From: an uncultured Lachnotalea sp.
Lineage (GTDB): Bacteria; Bacillota; Clostridia; Lachnospirales; Lachnospiraceae
Assembly (NCBI GenBank): GCA_947066815.1
Contig: CAMSZT010000001.1
Location: 62,001 to 126,000, forward strand
Length of the DNA stretch: 64,000 nt
Reading direction: 5' to 3'
Shown: positions 1 to 7,699 of the stretch, one piece after another
Layout: each line of letters opens with the position of its first letter
Numbering within the stretch: the first letter of the stretch is position 1
The notes under the pieces: model-generated
Told to the model about the DNA's origin: nothing
The model's input: the letters and a program-made list of their open reading frames with translations, nothing else
Database searches by the model: none
Program-made: the position numbers and the translations under genes

Positions 1-121
1 CTTGATCTTGCCTATATTTTTCAGGCATCATGGTATGCCCGCAGGGCGCTTCCTTAAATTTGCCCATGTTTTCCGGGCATCCAGGGATACCCTCGGAATG
101 CTCTGTATCAATATAATACAT
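1..121 (-). CDS. Possible partial hypothetical protein (3' end outside window)
   Basis: A reading frame opens with ATG at 121 on the minus strand and runs off the left edge after 40 codons. The peptide begins MYYIDTEHSEGIPGCPEN and has two cysteines. I do not recognise it. A promoter-like TTGCGT-16 bp-TATAAT lies just upstream, which favours a real transcript, but there is no clear ribosome binding site in front of the ATG. Only the first 40 residues are visible, so this could be a chance frame. Confidence 0.33.
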   Translation of the reverse strand, partial: MYYIDTEHSEGIPGCPENMGKFKEAPCGHTMMPEKYRQDQ

Positions 122-136
122 CGCTGATCGTATTAT

Positions 137-164
137 ATTATAGCACATTGTCTGGAGTACGCAA
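137..164 (-). promoter_or_regulatory. Candidate sigma-A promoter for the left-edge gene
   Basis: On the minus strand TTGCGT (159-164) is followed after 16 bp by a perfect TATAAT (137-142). It points toward the frame starting at 121. Confidence 0.45.
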
Positions 165-317
165 CGGCTTTTTTTGATATTTTGTATAATCTTCAATACA
201 TTTCTCCGTTTCTTTCGTCCTGTTCCCTTTCTCTTTTTATTATTGTCTCATTATAATACACTGAAAGCTTCGAGAGACAGGAATCCCCTGCCGGTCCAAA
301 ACGGCACAGAACCTTTT

Positions 318-345
318 AGGGAAACGATGATCTGATCAGCGTTTC
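318..345. repeat. Short inverted repeat (hairpin) in the 122-464 gene-free stretch
   Basis: The sequence holds GGAAACG, a TGATC/GATCA inner dyad, and CGTTTCC, giving a strong hairpin without a long T run. A similar GAAACGCT hairpin is found at 48481-48506. Apart from this, the promoter at 137-164 and the terminator at 398-438, I see nothing in the 343-base gene-free stretch. Confidence 0.4.
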
Positions 346-397
346 CTTAGAATATGATCGAGCAGGGAAGCGGTCTTTCCTCTGCACGGGCCCGTTT

Positions 398-438
398 ATA
401 AAAAGAAGGACAGGACGCAGCCCTCACGCGTCCTGTCC
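398..438 (-). terminator. Intrinsic terminator of the hemerythrin-receiver gene
   Basis: An 11-bp perfect stem, GGACAGGACGC (408-418) with GCGTCCTGTCC (428-438), is followed on the minus strand by a T-rich run (complement of 398-405). It lies 27 bases past the stop codon of the gene ending at 465. Confidence 0.85.
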
Positions 439-464
439 TGTTCCCGGCAGCGGCGATCCTCTCG

Positions 465-1820
465 TCACCCCCGCTGCCTCTTGAGCTTCATAAAAAATTC
501 GTCGATCCTGCACTTGATGTCCGCAGGCTTTAAATATTTTAACAGATAGCCTTCCGGCTTTAAGGACAATACCTTTTTCACGCTCTCCGGATCGTCCCTG
601 CTGGTCAGGAAGATCACCGGGATGTCCTCAAACTCCTTCTCGGAGCGTATCATCTCGAACACGTGGCTTCCATCGCAGACCGGCATCTCATAATCCAAAA
701 GGATCAGGTCCGGCCGGTCCAGGGTGATCGCCCGGATCGCGGCGGCGCCGGAATCCACCTCCGAGACCTCGTACTTCCCGGCGAGGAGCCTGCGCATCCC
801 CATCCGGATCGTCATGGAATCGTCGACCACGAGGATCTTCGACATCGGCTCCTTCTCCCGCTCCCGGATATATCTTCCGACCTCCTGCATGGCGTTGTCC
901 GCCACCAGAGGCGTCCCGATGCCGCTCTGGAGGAGATGGGGCGCAAAGATGGAATAAGCGAAATATCCCGCACTTGTATCGAACAAGAGGCCCACCTGCG
1001 GCTTCTTGTCCTCAAATAAATCCTCAAACTGGTCATAAGTCAAAAGGTTTTCCTCCACCAGCTCATAAGACTCCGCAGAAGGGAAATGGCACATGACGCG
1101 CCATACAAACTGGCTCGCCGTATAGCGGACCGCATTGAGCAGCATCACATCCAGCTTGTCTGAATGGACACCCATGATCTTTCCGACCGTGCTGACCAGA
1201 AGCTTTTCCTCGAAAGCCAGGAGGATCTCCCACTTCTTGTCATCCGCCTCCCTGCCATAGACCAGCCGGTAATACACTCCTTTTCCAAACCGCTCCCCGC
1301 CGTAGGCATCGCTGATCACCTGCGCCTTTAACTGGAACATGTCGTAGAGCATCCTGCTGATGACCCGCTTGAGGTCCGAGAGTTCCGTCTCCGGCAGAAG
1401 CTCCGTCCATTTGCCTTCCCTCTTCCCTCCTATGGCCTGATCCTCCGTCAGGGTATGTCCGATCATCCACCCGGCGCAGACTCCCAGGAAATGATTGACC
1501 GCATCAGAGGAATAGCCCTCCCGGGCCAGCTCCTGCTCCAGGGCCGGAAGCGTGTTTTCCCGGAACCCCCTGTGTATGCGCCGGTGCATCTCCAGATCTT
1601 CATAAGCGATCAGCTCCATATACTTCTCTTCGTCCGCAAAATGCCGCATCGCATGCTCTTTAAAATACTTGATCCCTTCCTGGCATGCCTTCTTACTCTT
1701 CCTTTCCTCTTCCCCGAGAGCAAAAAGCCTGTTGATAATCTGAAAAAGCCTCCGGTGTTCCTCGTCAATGATCTTTACACCAATATCAAATTCTTCCTTC
1801 CACTCCAGTTGATTATCCAT
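465..1820 (-). CDS. Bacteriohemerythrin-response regulator fusion protein
   Basis: 451 residues. The N-terminal ~135 residues form a hemerythrin domain with all expected di-iron ligands: H22, H60, E64 (HxxxE), H79 and H83 (HxxxH), and H122/D127 (HxxxxD). Residues ~140-325 are a middle domain I cannot assign with confidence; a CheX/CheC-like fold is one possibility. The last ~120 residues are a CheY-type receiver (ILVVDDS near the acidic pocket, phospho-acceptor Asp in LILLDYEMP, conserved Thr in FLTS, Lys in LLKYL). The start at 1820 follows AAGGAG. By family knowledge the hemerythrin domain binds oxygen or NO, so this is probably a soluble redox or oxygen signalling protein. No kinase gene is adjacent, so its partner is unknown. 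Confidence 0.88.
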   Translation of the reverse strand: MDNQLEWKEEFDIGVKIIDEEHRRLFQIINRLFALGEEERKSKKACQEGIKYFKEHAMRHFADEEKYMELIAYEDLEMHRRIHRGFRENTLPALEQELAREGYSSDAVNHFLGVCAGWMIGHTLTEDQAIGGKREGKWTELLPETELSDLKRVISRMLYDMFQLKAQVISDAYGGERFGKGVYYRLVYGREADDKKWEILLAFEEKLLVSTVGKIMGVHSDKLDVMLLNAVRYTASQFVWRVMCHFPSAESYELVEENLLTYDQFEDLFEDKKPQVGLLFDTSAGYFAYSIFAPHLLQSGIGTPLVADNAMQEVGRYIREREKEPMSKILVVDDSMTIRMGMRRLLAGKYEVSEVDSGAAAIRAITLDRPDLILLDYEMPVCDGSHVFEMIRSEKEFEDIPVIFLTSRDDPESVKKVLSLKPEGYLLKYLKPADIKCRIDEFFMKLKRQRG

Positions 1821-1872
1821 GTCAATCTCCTTAGTTCCATTTTTTGGCCGTTCCCACCGCCCGATTATAATT

Positions 1873-1900
1873 ACTATATCATAGAATCAGGAAAATACAA
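1873..1900 (-). promoter_or_regulatory. Candidate promoter of the hemerythrin-receiver gene
   Basis: Minus-strand TTGTAT (1895-1900), a 16-bp spacer and TATAGT (1873-1878), 53 bases upstream of the start codon. Confidence 0.5.
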
Positions 1901-1938
1901 CCATTCCCGGCAGAAAAAAATCAAAGAAAAACAGTGTA

Positions 1939-1963
1939 AAAAAAAGGGATCACGGCGGATCCC
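1939..1963 (-). terminator. Intrinsic terminator of the YitT-family gene
   Basis: Stem GATCCC/GGGATC (1946-1951 with 1958-1963) followed on the minus strand by a run of eight T (complement of ~1938-1945). It sits 17 bases past the stop at 1980. Confidence 0.75.
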
Positions 1964-1979
1964 CCTCTTTTCCCGTCTT

Positions 1980-2870
1980 TTACAAATGCTTCGGGAAATT
2001 TCCCGAAATCTGGCAGCCCTCGTTCAGCACCAGGAACGCATGAGGGTCCGTCTCCCTCACCATCCGCCTTAGGATCGCCGCCTCATATTTGGAAAGCACG
2101 GAATAGACGATCACCGTGTCCTTCTCCGTGTAGCCGCCCACCCCCTTCCAGAGGGTGGCGCTGCGGTTGAACTCCCGGATGATCATCTCCCGGATGGCGT
2201 TCCCGCTGTTCCTCGTGAAGATCATGACCTGCACGTTGATGCTCTGGCTGTAGGCCTTGTCCACCACGAAGGACAAGAACACCGCATAGATAATGCAGTA
2301 GATGGCCACGGACACGTCAAACAGCAGGATGCAGATCCCGTAAATGATGCCGTTGATGAGAAGAGAGAGCTTCCCGACACTGATGCTCTTCCCTTTCTTT
2401 GCCAGATAGACTCCTAAAATGTCCAGGCCGCCGCCGCTGCCCCCGGCCTGCAGGGTGATCCCGGAGCCGGCCCCACAGACAATGCCGCCGATCAGGGCGC
2501 AGGTGAGCGGTTCCTCGATGACCGGCACCTTCGGCACCGGGACAATGCTCAGGAAAAAGGTCACAAAAATCACGTTGATCCCCGTCTTGATCAGAAACCG
2601 CTTCCCGATGCTCCGCATGGCCATGACGAAGAGCGGCACGTTCAGAAGGGAATACAGCACCGCACTTAAGTTAAAGCCCCCCAGATTCACATGAAACTTT
2701 TGCACCAGGACGCTCTGGATGATCTGGCAGACTCCCATCACTCCGCTGGCATAAAAGCCCATGGAGGCCACGAAGGTGTTCATTCCGACCGAGTAAATAA
2801 AAGCCCCCACCACGCAGAGCACATACTTGGTCCACTGTCTCTTCTGTATATACCGTTCCATCTGTTCCAT
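1980..2870 (-). CDS. YitT family membrane protein (DUF161/DUF2179)
   Basis: 296 residues from the ATG at 2870. There are about five to six hydrophobic helices in the first 200 residues, with the glycine-rich LQAGGSGGGLDILG motif typical of the YitT family (about residue 150), then a soluble C-terminal DUF2179 domain (the region with VIVYSVLSKYE). Cargo is not established for this family. An upstream in-frame TTG at 2906 would start almost at the predicted transcription start (promoter at 2914-2942), so the ATG at 2870, preceded by GATGAGG, is preferred. It is a single-gene unit with its own promoter and terminator. Confidence 0.88.
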   Translation of the reverse strand: MEQMERYIQKRQWTKYVLCVVGAFIYSVGMNTFVASMGFYASGVMGVCQIIQSVLVQKFHVNLGGFNLSAVLYSLLNVPLFVMAMRSIGKRFLIKTGINVIFVTFFLSIVPVPKVPVIEEPLTCALIGGIVCGAGSGITLQAGGSGGGLDILGVYLAKKGKSISVGKLSLLINGIIYGICILLFDVSVAIYCIIYAVFLSFVVDKAYSQSINVQVMIFTRNSGNAIREMIIREFNRSATLWKGVGGYTEKDTVIVYSVLSKYEAAILRRMVRETDPHAFLVLNEGCQISGNFPKHL

Positions 2871-2913
2871 GACTTTTTCCTCATCACCATCAAAGATCAA
2901 TAACAACCTCTCT

Positions 2914-2942
2914 CTTGTATCTCAAATTCCCCCTTTTGTCAA
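2914..2942 (-). promoter_or_regulatory. Promoter of the YitT-family gene
   Basis: Minus-strand TTGACA (2937-2942), 17 bp, TACAAG (2914-2919). It places the transcription start near 2907 and so argues against the TTG start at 2906. Confidence 0.6.
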
Positions 2943-2961
2943 TACCTTTTCCAAAAATAAA

Positions 2962-3924
2962 TTATTTAACCAACTTTCCGTCCTTCATCACGCAGGTTCC
3001 GTCCACAATGCAGGTGGGGCATTTCATGATCAGGTCGATGTGCACCGGCGTGTCGCAGCTTCCGCCGTAGGACAGATTGTTTCCGATGCCGATGTGCATG
3101 GTTCCCAAAACGCCCTCGTCCTCCAGCATGCGCCCGCTCAATTTCCCGGCCGGATTTAAGCCGAAGCCCACCTCCGCCGCCAGATATACCCGTTTGTCAT
3201 CAAAGGCCGCCAGGGTCTCCCTGAGAACGTCCGCCTCCTTTCCGCCCTCGATGGAGGTGATGTATCCTTTTTCCACCTTGAGGGTGATGGGGCATTCAAG
3301 AACCCCCAGCCCCGGCAGGGGAATGCTTCCGTCGATCACCAGGGTTCCCTCCGCAGAGTCGTCGGCGGGCCCCACGGCGCACTCCGCATCCGGCGGGGAA
3401 GAGGCCTCCCCCCTCTCCCTGGACACCCCGTAGCCGGTGTCCGCATGGCGCCCCTCGATCGAAGTGCGAAAATCGGTTCCTGCGGGCGTGGTGATGGAGA
3501 GCTCCTTCCCCACAATCCTCGTCTTTAAGTCGTCCACGATCCTGCGGACCTCGTCCCAGTCCGTGAACAGGCATCCCTCCTCCAGCATCTCCATGGAATA
3601 ATCCGCCATGTTCACGAAACGGGAACCCGCCTCGCAGGCGGCAATCCTGGCCGCACTGTTATACAGGGAAAAGGTGGTCGCCGAAAACATCACGTCCGAC
3701 TCCTTCATGGCCGCCGCAATCGCATCCGTGGGCGCTTCCCCGTGGGTGGAACGGTCCGGCATGCAGACCAGCGTGGCATCCGTAAAATCCGCCGCGCATG
3801 CGTACATGGCCTCGCCGACCTCCCTGCTCGTATTGTCCGTAATCACGAGAACCCGCTCTCCCTTTTTCACCTCTCCGCAGGTGTGGAGCAGAATCTCGCA
3901 GCCCTTCCTTGCCTTTTCACTCAT
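2962..3924 (-). CDS. M29-type (aminopeptidase T-like) metallo-hydrolase
   Basis: 320 residues, somewhat short for aminopeptidase T (about 400). The C-terminal half has the family's ordered motifs: AEVGFGLNPAGK, LEDEGVLGTMHIGIG and VHIDLIMKCPT, which carry the Glu, His and Asp metal ligands. The N-terminal half has the GERVLVITD strand seen in this family. The same fold includes NicX-type 2,5-dihydroxypyridine dioxygenases, so peptidase activity is not proven. The start at 3924 follows AGGAGG. It is downstream of the GntR gene but separated from it by a terminator, with a degenerate copy of the operator-like dyad just upstream. This suggests it belongs to the D-amino-acid regulon, perhaps releasing amino acids from a peptide or peptidoglycan fragment. 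Confidence 0.78.
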   Translation of the reverse strand: MSEKARKGCEILLHTCGEVKKGERVLVITDNTSREVGEAMYACAADFTDATLVCMPDRSTHGEAPTDAIAAAMKESDVMFSATTFSLYNSAARIAACEAGSRFVNMADYSMEMLEEGCLFTDWDEVRRIVDDLKTRIVGKELSITTPAGTDFRTSIEGRHADTGYGVSRERGEASSPPDAECAVGPADDSAEGTLVIDGSIPLPGLGVLECPITLKVEKGYITSIEGGKEADVLRETLAAFDDKRVYLAAEVGFGLNPAGKLSGRMLEDEGVLGTMHIGIGNNLSYGGSCDTPVHIDLIMKCPTCIVDGTCVMKDGKLVK

Positions 3925-3983
3925 AATTTCCTCCTCGATTTCTCCTTTTCCGTTCCGGCTTCTCCGGACAGTCTGTAGATTGC

Positions 3984-3999
3984 AGATTGTATGGAATCT
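3984..3999. promoter_or_regulatory. Degenerate GntR-operator-like dyad upstream of the M29 gene
   Basis: AGATTGTATGGAATCT is an imperfect dyad resembling the two better sites at 10439 and 20004. Its left half (ATTGTAT) matches exactly; the right half has two mismatches to ACAAT. The flanking TGTAGATTG is also shared with the 10.4-kb site. It lies about 60 bases before the start codon at 3924. Confidence 0.35.
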
Positions 4000-4008
4000 G
4001 CTTCCTAT

Positions 4009-4057
4009 AAAAAACCATTAGTAAACCGCGAAATGGACTCGGCAGATCTGCTAATGG
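4009..4057 (-). terminator. Intrinsic terminator after the GntR gene
   Basis: CCATTAG/CTAATGG arms (4051-4057 and 4015-4021) enclose about 29 bases and are followed on the minus strand by TTTTTTAT. It lies directly after the gntR stop. Confidence 0.55.
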
Positions 4058-4071
4058 CTTCCCTGTTTCTT

Positions 4072-4752
4072 TTATTTTTTCTGATTTGCATAATTCGCCC
4101 CCATCAGGCGCTCGGAACTGTTCTCCACATGCCGTTTTACCACCTGGTAGACAAGCTCCGGATCCTTCTTCTCCAAGGCGCAGGCGATGTCCATGTGCTC
4201 CCTGGTGGCGACCTCCACGATGGAAGCCTGCATGTCCGCATTGTCGTACTCCGCCGCCCAGCGGATCCTGAGAGAATGGGCCTTCATGTTTTCCAGCGTG
4301 TTTTTCAAGAACCGGTTTTCCAGATAATCCGCCAGCATCTGATGAACCTCCAGGTCAGACTCCATGTACTGGGGGAGATCCTCCGGATGCTCCAGCACCA
4401 TATGAAGTTTTTTCTTTACCTCCGCAATCTTTTCCGAAGGAACAAACGTCGCGGATAGCCTGGCCGCATAAGGCTCCAAAAGGGCCCGCATCTCCCATAT
4501 GTAATAAATGTCCTCCTTCACGACCTCCGCCACAAGGGCTCCCTTCCTGGGCACGATCGTCGTAAAGCCGTCCCGCTCCAGCATGTTGAGCGCCTCCCGG
4601 ATCGGCGCCCGGCTGATGTTCATCTCTGCGGACAAATCTTCCTCCCGCAGCCGGAATCCCGGTTTTAACTCTCCGTCTATGATCCTCTGCTTGAGATTGT
4701 CATAGGCCAACTGCTTCAAAGACGGAATGGAACTAAAATCTGTTCCTGGCAT
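4072..4752 (-). CDS. GntR family (FCD/VanR-FadR subfamily) transcriptional regulator
   Basis: 226 residues. Residues ~10-72 are a GntR winged helix (RLREEDLSAEMNISRAPIREAL). Residues ~80-215 are an all-helical FCD ligand domain with the expected metal-site pattern: D133 and H137 (ESDLEVH), a later His in REHMDI and another in KRHVE. The start at 4752 is preceded by AGGAGGAGG. It lies downstream of livM with its own promoter. FCD regulators usually bind an acid or amino-acid ligand and leave a short palindrome; ATTGTnTACAAT at the livG and korA promoters is the obvious candidate operator. The likely role is local repressor of the D-amino-acid catabolic genes. Confidence 0.9.
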   Translation of the reverse strand: MPGTDFSSIPSLKQLAYDNLKQRIIDGELKPGFRLREEDLSAEMNISRAPIREALNMLERDGFTTIVPRKGALVAEVVKEDIYYIWEMRALLEPYAARLSATFVPSEKIAEVKKKLHMVLEHPEDLPQYMESDLEVHQMLADYLENRFLKNTLENMKAHSLRIRWAAEYDNADMQASIVEVATREHMDIACALEKKDPELVYQVVKRHVENSSERLMGANYANQKK

Positions 4753-4787
4753 TTCCCTCCTCCTCCTGTCAATTACTTTCTATACTA

Positions 4788-4816
4788 TATTTACCACGGA
4801 TTGCCAGAATTGTCAA
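4788..4816 (-). promoter_or_regulatory. Promoter of the GntR gene
   Basis: Minus-strand TTGACA (4811-4816), 17 bp, TAAATA (4788-4793). There is no copy of the ATTGT-ACAAT palindrome here. Confidence 0.55.
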
Positions 4817-4850
4817 AGAGCAGAAGGGAAAACCGGAACCGTCCCATGAT

Positions 4851-5879
4851 TTATTTCGCCTTTCCGGCTAACTTCACCTTTTTCTTCTTTTTCCTCAGTG
4901 TCTTGTCGGAAAGCATGTCCCACTGGGCCGCCAGCATCTTTTTGATCTCCCCGGGCTTCTTCCCGAAAAGGGACACGATGCCGTCCGGCAGAAACGCCAG
5001 CGTCAAGATCACGATCACTCCGTAGAGGATCATGCGGAGCTGGTCCGTGGAGCGAAGGAGCTCCGGCAGGAAGGTCAAGATCACCGCGCCGACGATCCCG
5101 CCCTCCAGGCTGGAAAGCCCGCCCACGATCGCCATGGACACCAAGGTGAGCGACGGCTGCCACCGGAACTGCTCCGGGCTCAGGTAGCCGATAAAGGGGC
5201 CGTAGAGGACCCCGGCCAGCCCTGCGACCGAAGTGGCGATGACGAAGGCCACCATTTTATACTTCCTCGTATTGATCCCGATGGACTGGGCCGCCTCCTC
5301 CGACTCCCGGATGGAGATGAAAAACCGTCCGAATTTTACCCTCACGATCCGTCTCAGCGCAAAATACACCAGAGCCAAAATGGCCAGGCAGAGGAAGAAA
5401 TACGGCTGGAGCCCCGTGAAATCCAGGGGGCCGATCGAAGGCGCCTTGATCCCGGAGATCCCGAAGGGGCCGTTGGTCAGCCACTCCATGTTCAAGAGCA
5501 GCACGTAAATGATCTCTCCGAAGGTCTGTGTCACCAGAGCCAGGTAGGAACCGCCCTTTAACTTAAGCGTCGGGATGGAAAGCACCCATCCGAAGACTCC
5601 GGCGATCACCATGGCCACCGGAATGGTCAGCCAGAAATTGAGACCCGCCTTGGTCATCAGGATGGCCGAGGTGTAGGCGCCGATTCCCAGGAAAGCCGAC
5701 TGCCCCAGATGGAGCTGCCTGGCATAACCGGAAATGATCACGATTCCCATCACGGCAATGGCATTGATCAGGGCGTTGATGCCGACGAACACAAAATAGC
5801 TGTTAAATGAAAGATAAGCCACCAGCGCCAGCAAGACCACCATCGCAATCTGTTTTCTATATTTTTTGATCACACTCAT
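4851..5879 (-). CDS. livM: Branched-chain-type ABC transporter permease LivM
   Basis: 342 residues with about nine to ten hydrophobic segments, the family GYARQLHLGQSAFLGIGAY motif near residue 55 and the EAA-like cytoplasmic loop RESEEAAQSIGINTRKYK near residue 200 that contacts the ATPases. The C-terminus is basic (KKKKK). The start at 5879 follows GGGAGG. It is the last gene of the livG-livF-livK-nitrilase-livH-livM unit, 18 bases after livH. The context suggests uptake of an N-acyl or free D-amino acid, or of a small peptide or amide, rather than leucine itself; this is inference. Confidence 0.93.
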   Translation of the reverse strand: MSVIKKYRKQIAMVVLLALVAYLSFNSYFVFVGINALINAIAVMGIVIISGYARQLHLGQSAFLGIGAYTSAILMTKAGLNFWLTIPVAMVIAGVFGWVLSIPTLKLKGGSYLALVTQTFGEIIYVLLLNMEWLTNGPFGISGIKAPSIGPLDFTGLQPYFFLCLAILALVYFALRRIVRVKFGRFFISIRESEEAAQSIGINTRKYKMVAFVIATSVAGLAGVLYGPFIGYLSPEQFRWQPSLTLVSMAIVGGLSSLEGGIVGAVILTFLPELLRSTDQLRMILYGVIVILTLAFLPDGIVSLFGKKPGEIKKMLAAQWDMLSDKTLRKKKKKVKLAGKAK

Positions 5880-5897
5880 GTCGTCCTTCCTCCCTGC

Positions 5898-6770
5898 TCA
5901 ATGCTTGGTCTTCACGCGGCGGAAAATCCCGTAGGGGAAGAACGCCAGAACCACGATACCGGCCACGTACACGATCATGTCCTTATATGCGGAAGCGATG
6001 TAAGTCGCCGCAAGCGTCTCCGTAAGGCCCACCAGGATACCGCCCACCACCGCTCCCACGAAGTTCCCGAGACCGCCCACCACCGCTGAAATGAAAGTCT
6101 TCAGGGCGAGGGACGAGCCCAGCTCGATGGTGACGGAATACAGGGGGGATACCAGCATTCCGGCAATGCCGCCGAGCGCCGCCGTAATAGCAAAAGTCGC
6201 AGCCCTGGTGTTAAACACCTTGATCCCCATCAGGCTGGCCGTGGAAGGGTCCTCCGAAGCCAGTCTCAGGGAAAGGCCGAATTTCGTCTTTGAGAAAAAC
6301 AACTGCAGCACGATTAAAAACACTACGGCAATTACAAAGATGCATACATTGTTAAAAGGAACCGACACCCCGCCCAGGTTCAGCCTGATGGAGGGAAATA
6401 CGTTCGTCAACGCCCTGGGCTGCGGCCCGAACACCAACAGGCAGACATTGCTTACCACCGTGGACAGGGAAATCGAGACCAGCATGAAGGTAAGCGCCGA
6501 CGCGTTCCGGAACCGTTTAAACAGCACCTTTTCCAGTACAAAGCCATAAAACAGCATAAACAGGATCACGACCGGCATCGCCACCAGAAACGGAATGTTC
6601 AGGCTGATGACGACCGTATAGATCACAAAGGCCCCGATGGTAATTGTATTGGAATGTGAAAAATTCAGATAGCCCAAGGCCTTAAACACCATGGTAAAAC
6701 CCAGTGCGGCCAAACCGTAAATCATGCCAATCGTAATTCCATTGACAATCTGTAATCCTAAAAGTCCCAT
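5898..6770 (-). CDS. livH: Branched-chain-type ABC transporter permease LivH
   Basis: 290 residues from the ATG at 6770 (RBS GAGGTG); an upstream in-frame extension is only the antisense of the nitrilase gene and is rejected. The start MGLLGLQIVNGITIGMIYGL is typical LivH, followed by the GFTMVFKALGYLNFSHS motif and an ATPase-contact loop (LRLASEDPSTASLMGI). About eight hydrophobic segments. It pairs with LivM to form the membrane channel. Confidence 0.92.
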   Translation of the reverse strand: MGLLGLQIVNGITIGMIYGLAALGFTMVFKALGYLNFSHSNTITIGAFVIYTVVISLNIPFLVAMPVVILFMLFYGFVLEKVLFKRFRNASALTFMLVSISLSTVVSNVCLLVFGPQPRALTNVFPSIRLNLGGVSVPFNNVCIFVIAVVFLIVLQLFFSKTKFGLSLRLASEDPSTASLMGIKVFNTRAATFAITAALGGIAGMLVSPLYSVTIELGSSLALKTFISAVVGGLGNFVGAVVGGILVGLTETLAATYIASAYKDMIVYVAGIVVLAFFPYGIFRRVKTKH

Positions 6771-6834
6771 GTTCTCACCTCGTCCATGTTCTTGAATCCC
6801 TGCCGCGGATGGCAGCAACGATAAGCTCAGGCCT

Positions 6835-7674
6835 TTACAGAGGCTTTGTAAGCTCTCCGTACAGATCAGGCCTCCTGTCTCTGAATACCGGCATCTGCGC
6901 CCGCTCCGTGAGGAGCATGGCCCTGGAAAGCTCTCCGTAAAGGATCGTCTCCTCCTCCCCGGCCGTGGCGACCAGTTCCCCGAGGGGATCTGCGATGGCG
7001 CTGTGCCCGAAAAACTCCATTCCGCTGTTTTCCCCGATTCGGTTACAGGAAATGGCGTACATCCGGTTCTCAAAGGCTCTGGCCGAGGTCAGCCGGTGGA
7101 GCATTTCCGGCTGGTTGGAAAAGCGGGGCATGTTCCAGAGCATCACCAGGATTTCCGCCCCCTTGAGCGCATAGGTCCTGGTGAGCTCCGCAAACTGGTT
7201 GTCGTAGCAGATGCCCACGCCGATGGTGCCGATGTCCGTGTGGAACACGTCGTTGGTGTTTGCCGGGATGAAGTAATGCTTTTCATAGCCCGGGATATGT
7301 ACCTTCCTGTGCACGCCCGCCACCTTGCCCATGGGATCCACGAGCACCGCCGAATTGTACAGCGTCGCCGGGATCTGCGGGTGGGCCTCCGTCATGCCGG
7401 AAATAATGTACACGTCGTATTTTTTCGCCATCTCGCCGAGGGCTTCCGTAAATTCCCCGGGAACCTTTTCCGCCCCCATCACGTACTTGTGGCCGAATTC
7501 CTTGTTCCGCTCCCGGATGTAACCGATACTGCAAAGCTCCGGAAACACCACCAGGTCGGCATTCTTTTCTTCTTTCGCCTTTTTTATGGCCGATTCCATA
7601 TAAGCCAGGTTTGCCGCCTCGTCAAAGAGCGCAATGTCCATCTGCACGGCCGCCGCCATTACCTTTTCCTTCAT
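6835..7674 (-). CDS. Nitrilase-superfamily amidohydrolase (omega-amidase or N-carbamoylase type)
   Basis: 279 residues from the ATG at 7674, which has GGGAG eight bases upstream; an ATG at 7692 has no RBS. The catalytic triad is visible: E46 (VVFPEL), K124 (HRKVHIPG), C156 (GICYDNQF). The C-terminus ends in the usual RRPDLYGEL. Enzymes of this family hydrolyse carbon-nitrogen bonds of amides or N-carbamoyl groups. Its position between the solute-binding protein and LivH means it is made with the importer, so its substrate is probably what is imported or a product of it. Omega-amidase activity (2-oxoglutaramate to 2-oxoglutarate) or N-carbamoyl-D-amino-acid hydrolysis would fit the pathway. 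Neither is proven. Confidence 0.87.
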   Translation of the reverse strand: MKEKVMAAAVQMDIALFDEAANLAYMESAIKKAKEEKNADLVVFPELCSIGYIRERNKEFGHKYVMGAEKVPGEFTEALGEMAKKYDVYIISGMTEAHPQIPATLYNSAVLVDPMGKVAGVHRKVHIPGYEKHYFIPANTNDVFHTDIGTIGVGICYDNQFAELTRTYALKGAEILVMLWNMPRFSNQPEMLHRLTSARAFENRMYAISCNRIGENSGMEFFGHSAIADPLGELVATAGEEETILYGELSRAMLLTERAQMPVFRDRRPDLYGELTKPL

Positions 7675-7699
7675 TGGCTTTTCTCCCTTCATATCCGGA

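Noticed and set aside
5898-7073. Long LivH reading frame starting at 7073
   Set aside because: The extra 101 residues are antisense to the nitrilase gene and lack membrane character; the ATG at 6770 has a good RBS and a typical LivH N-terminus.
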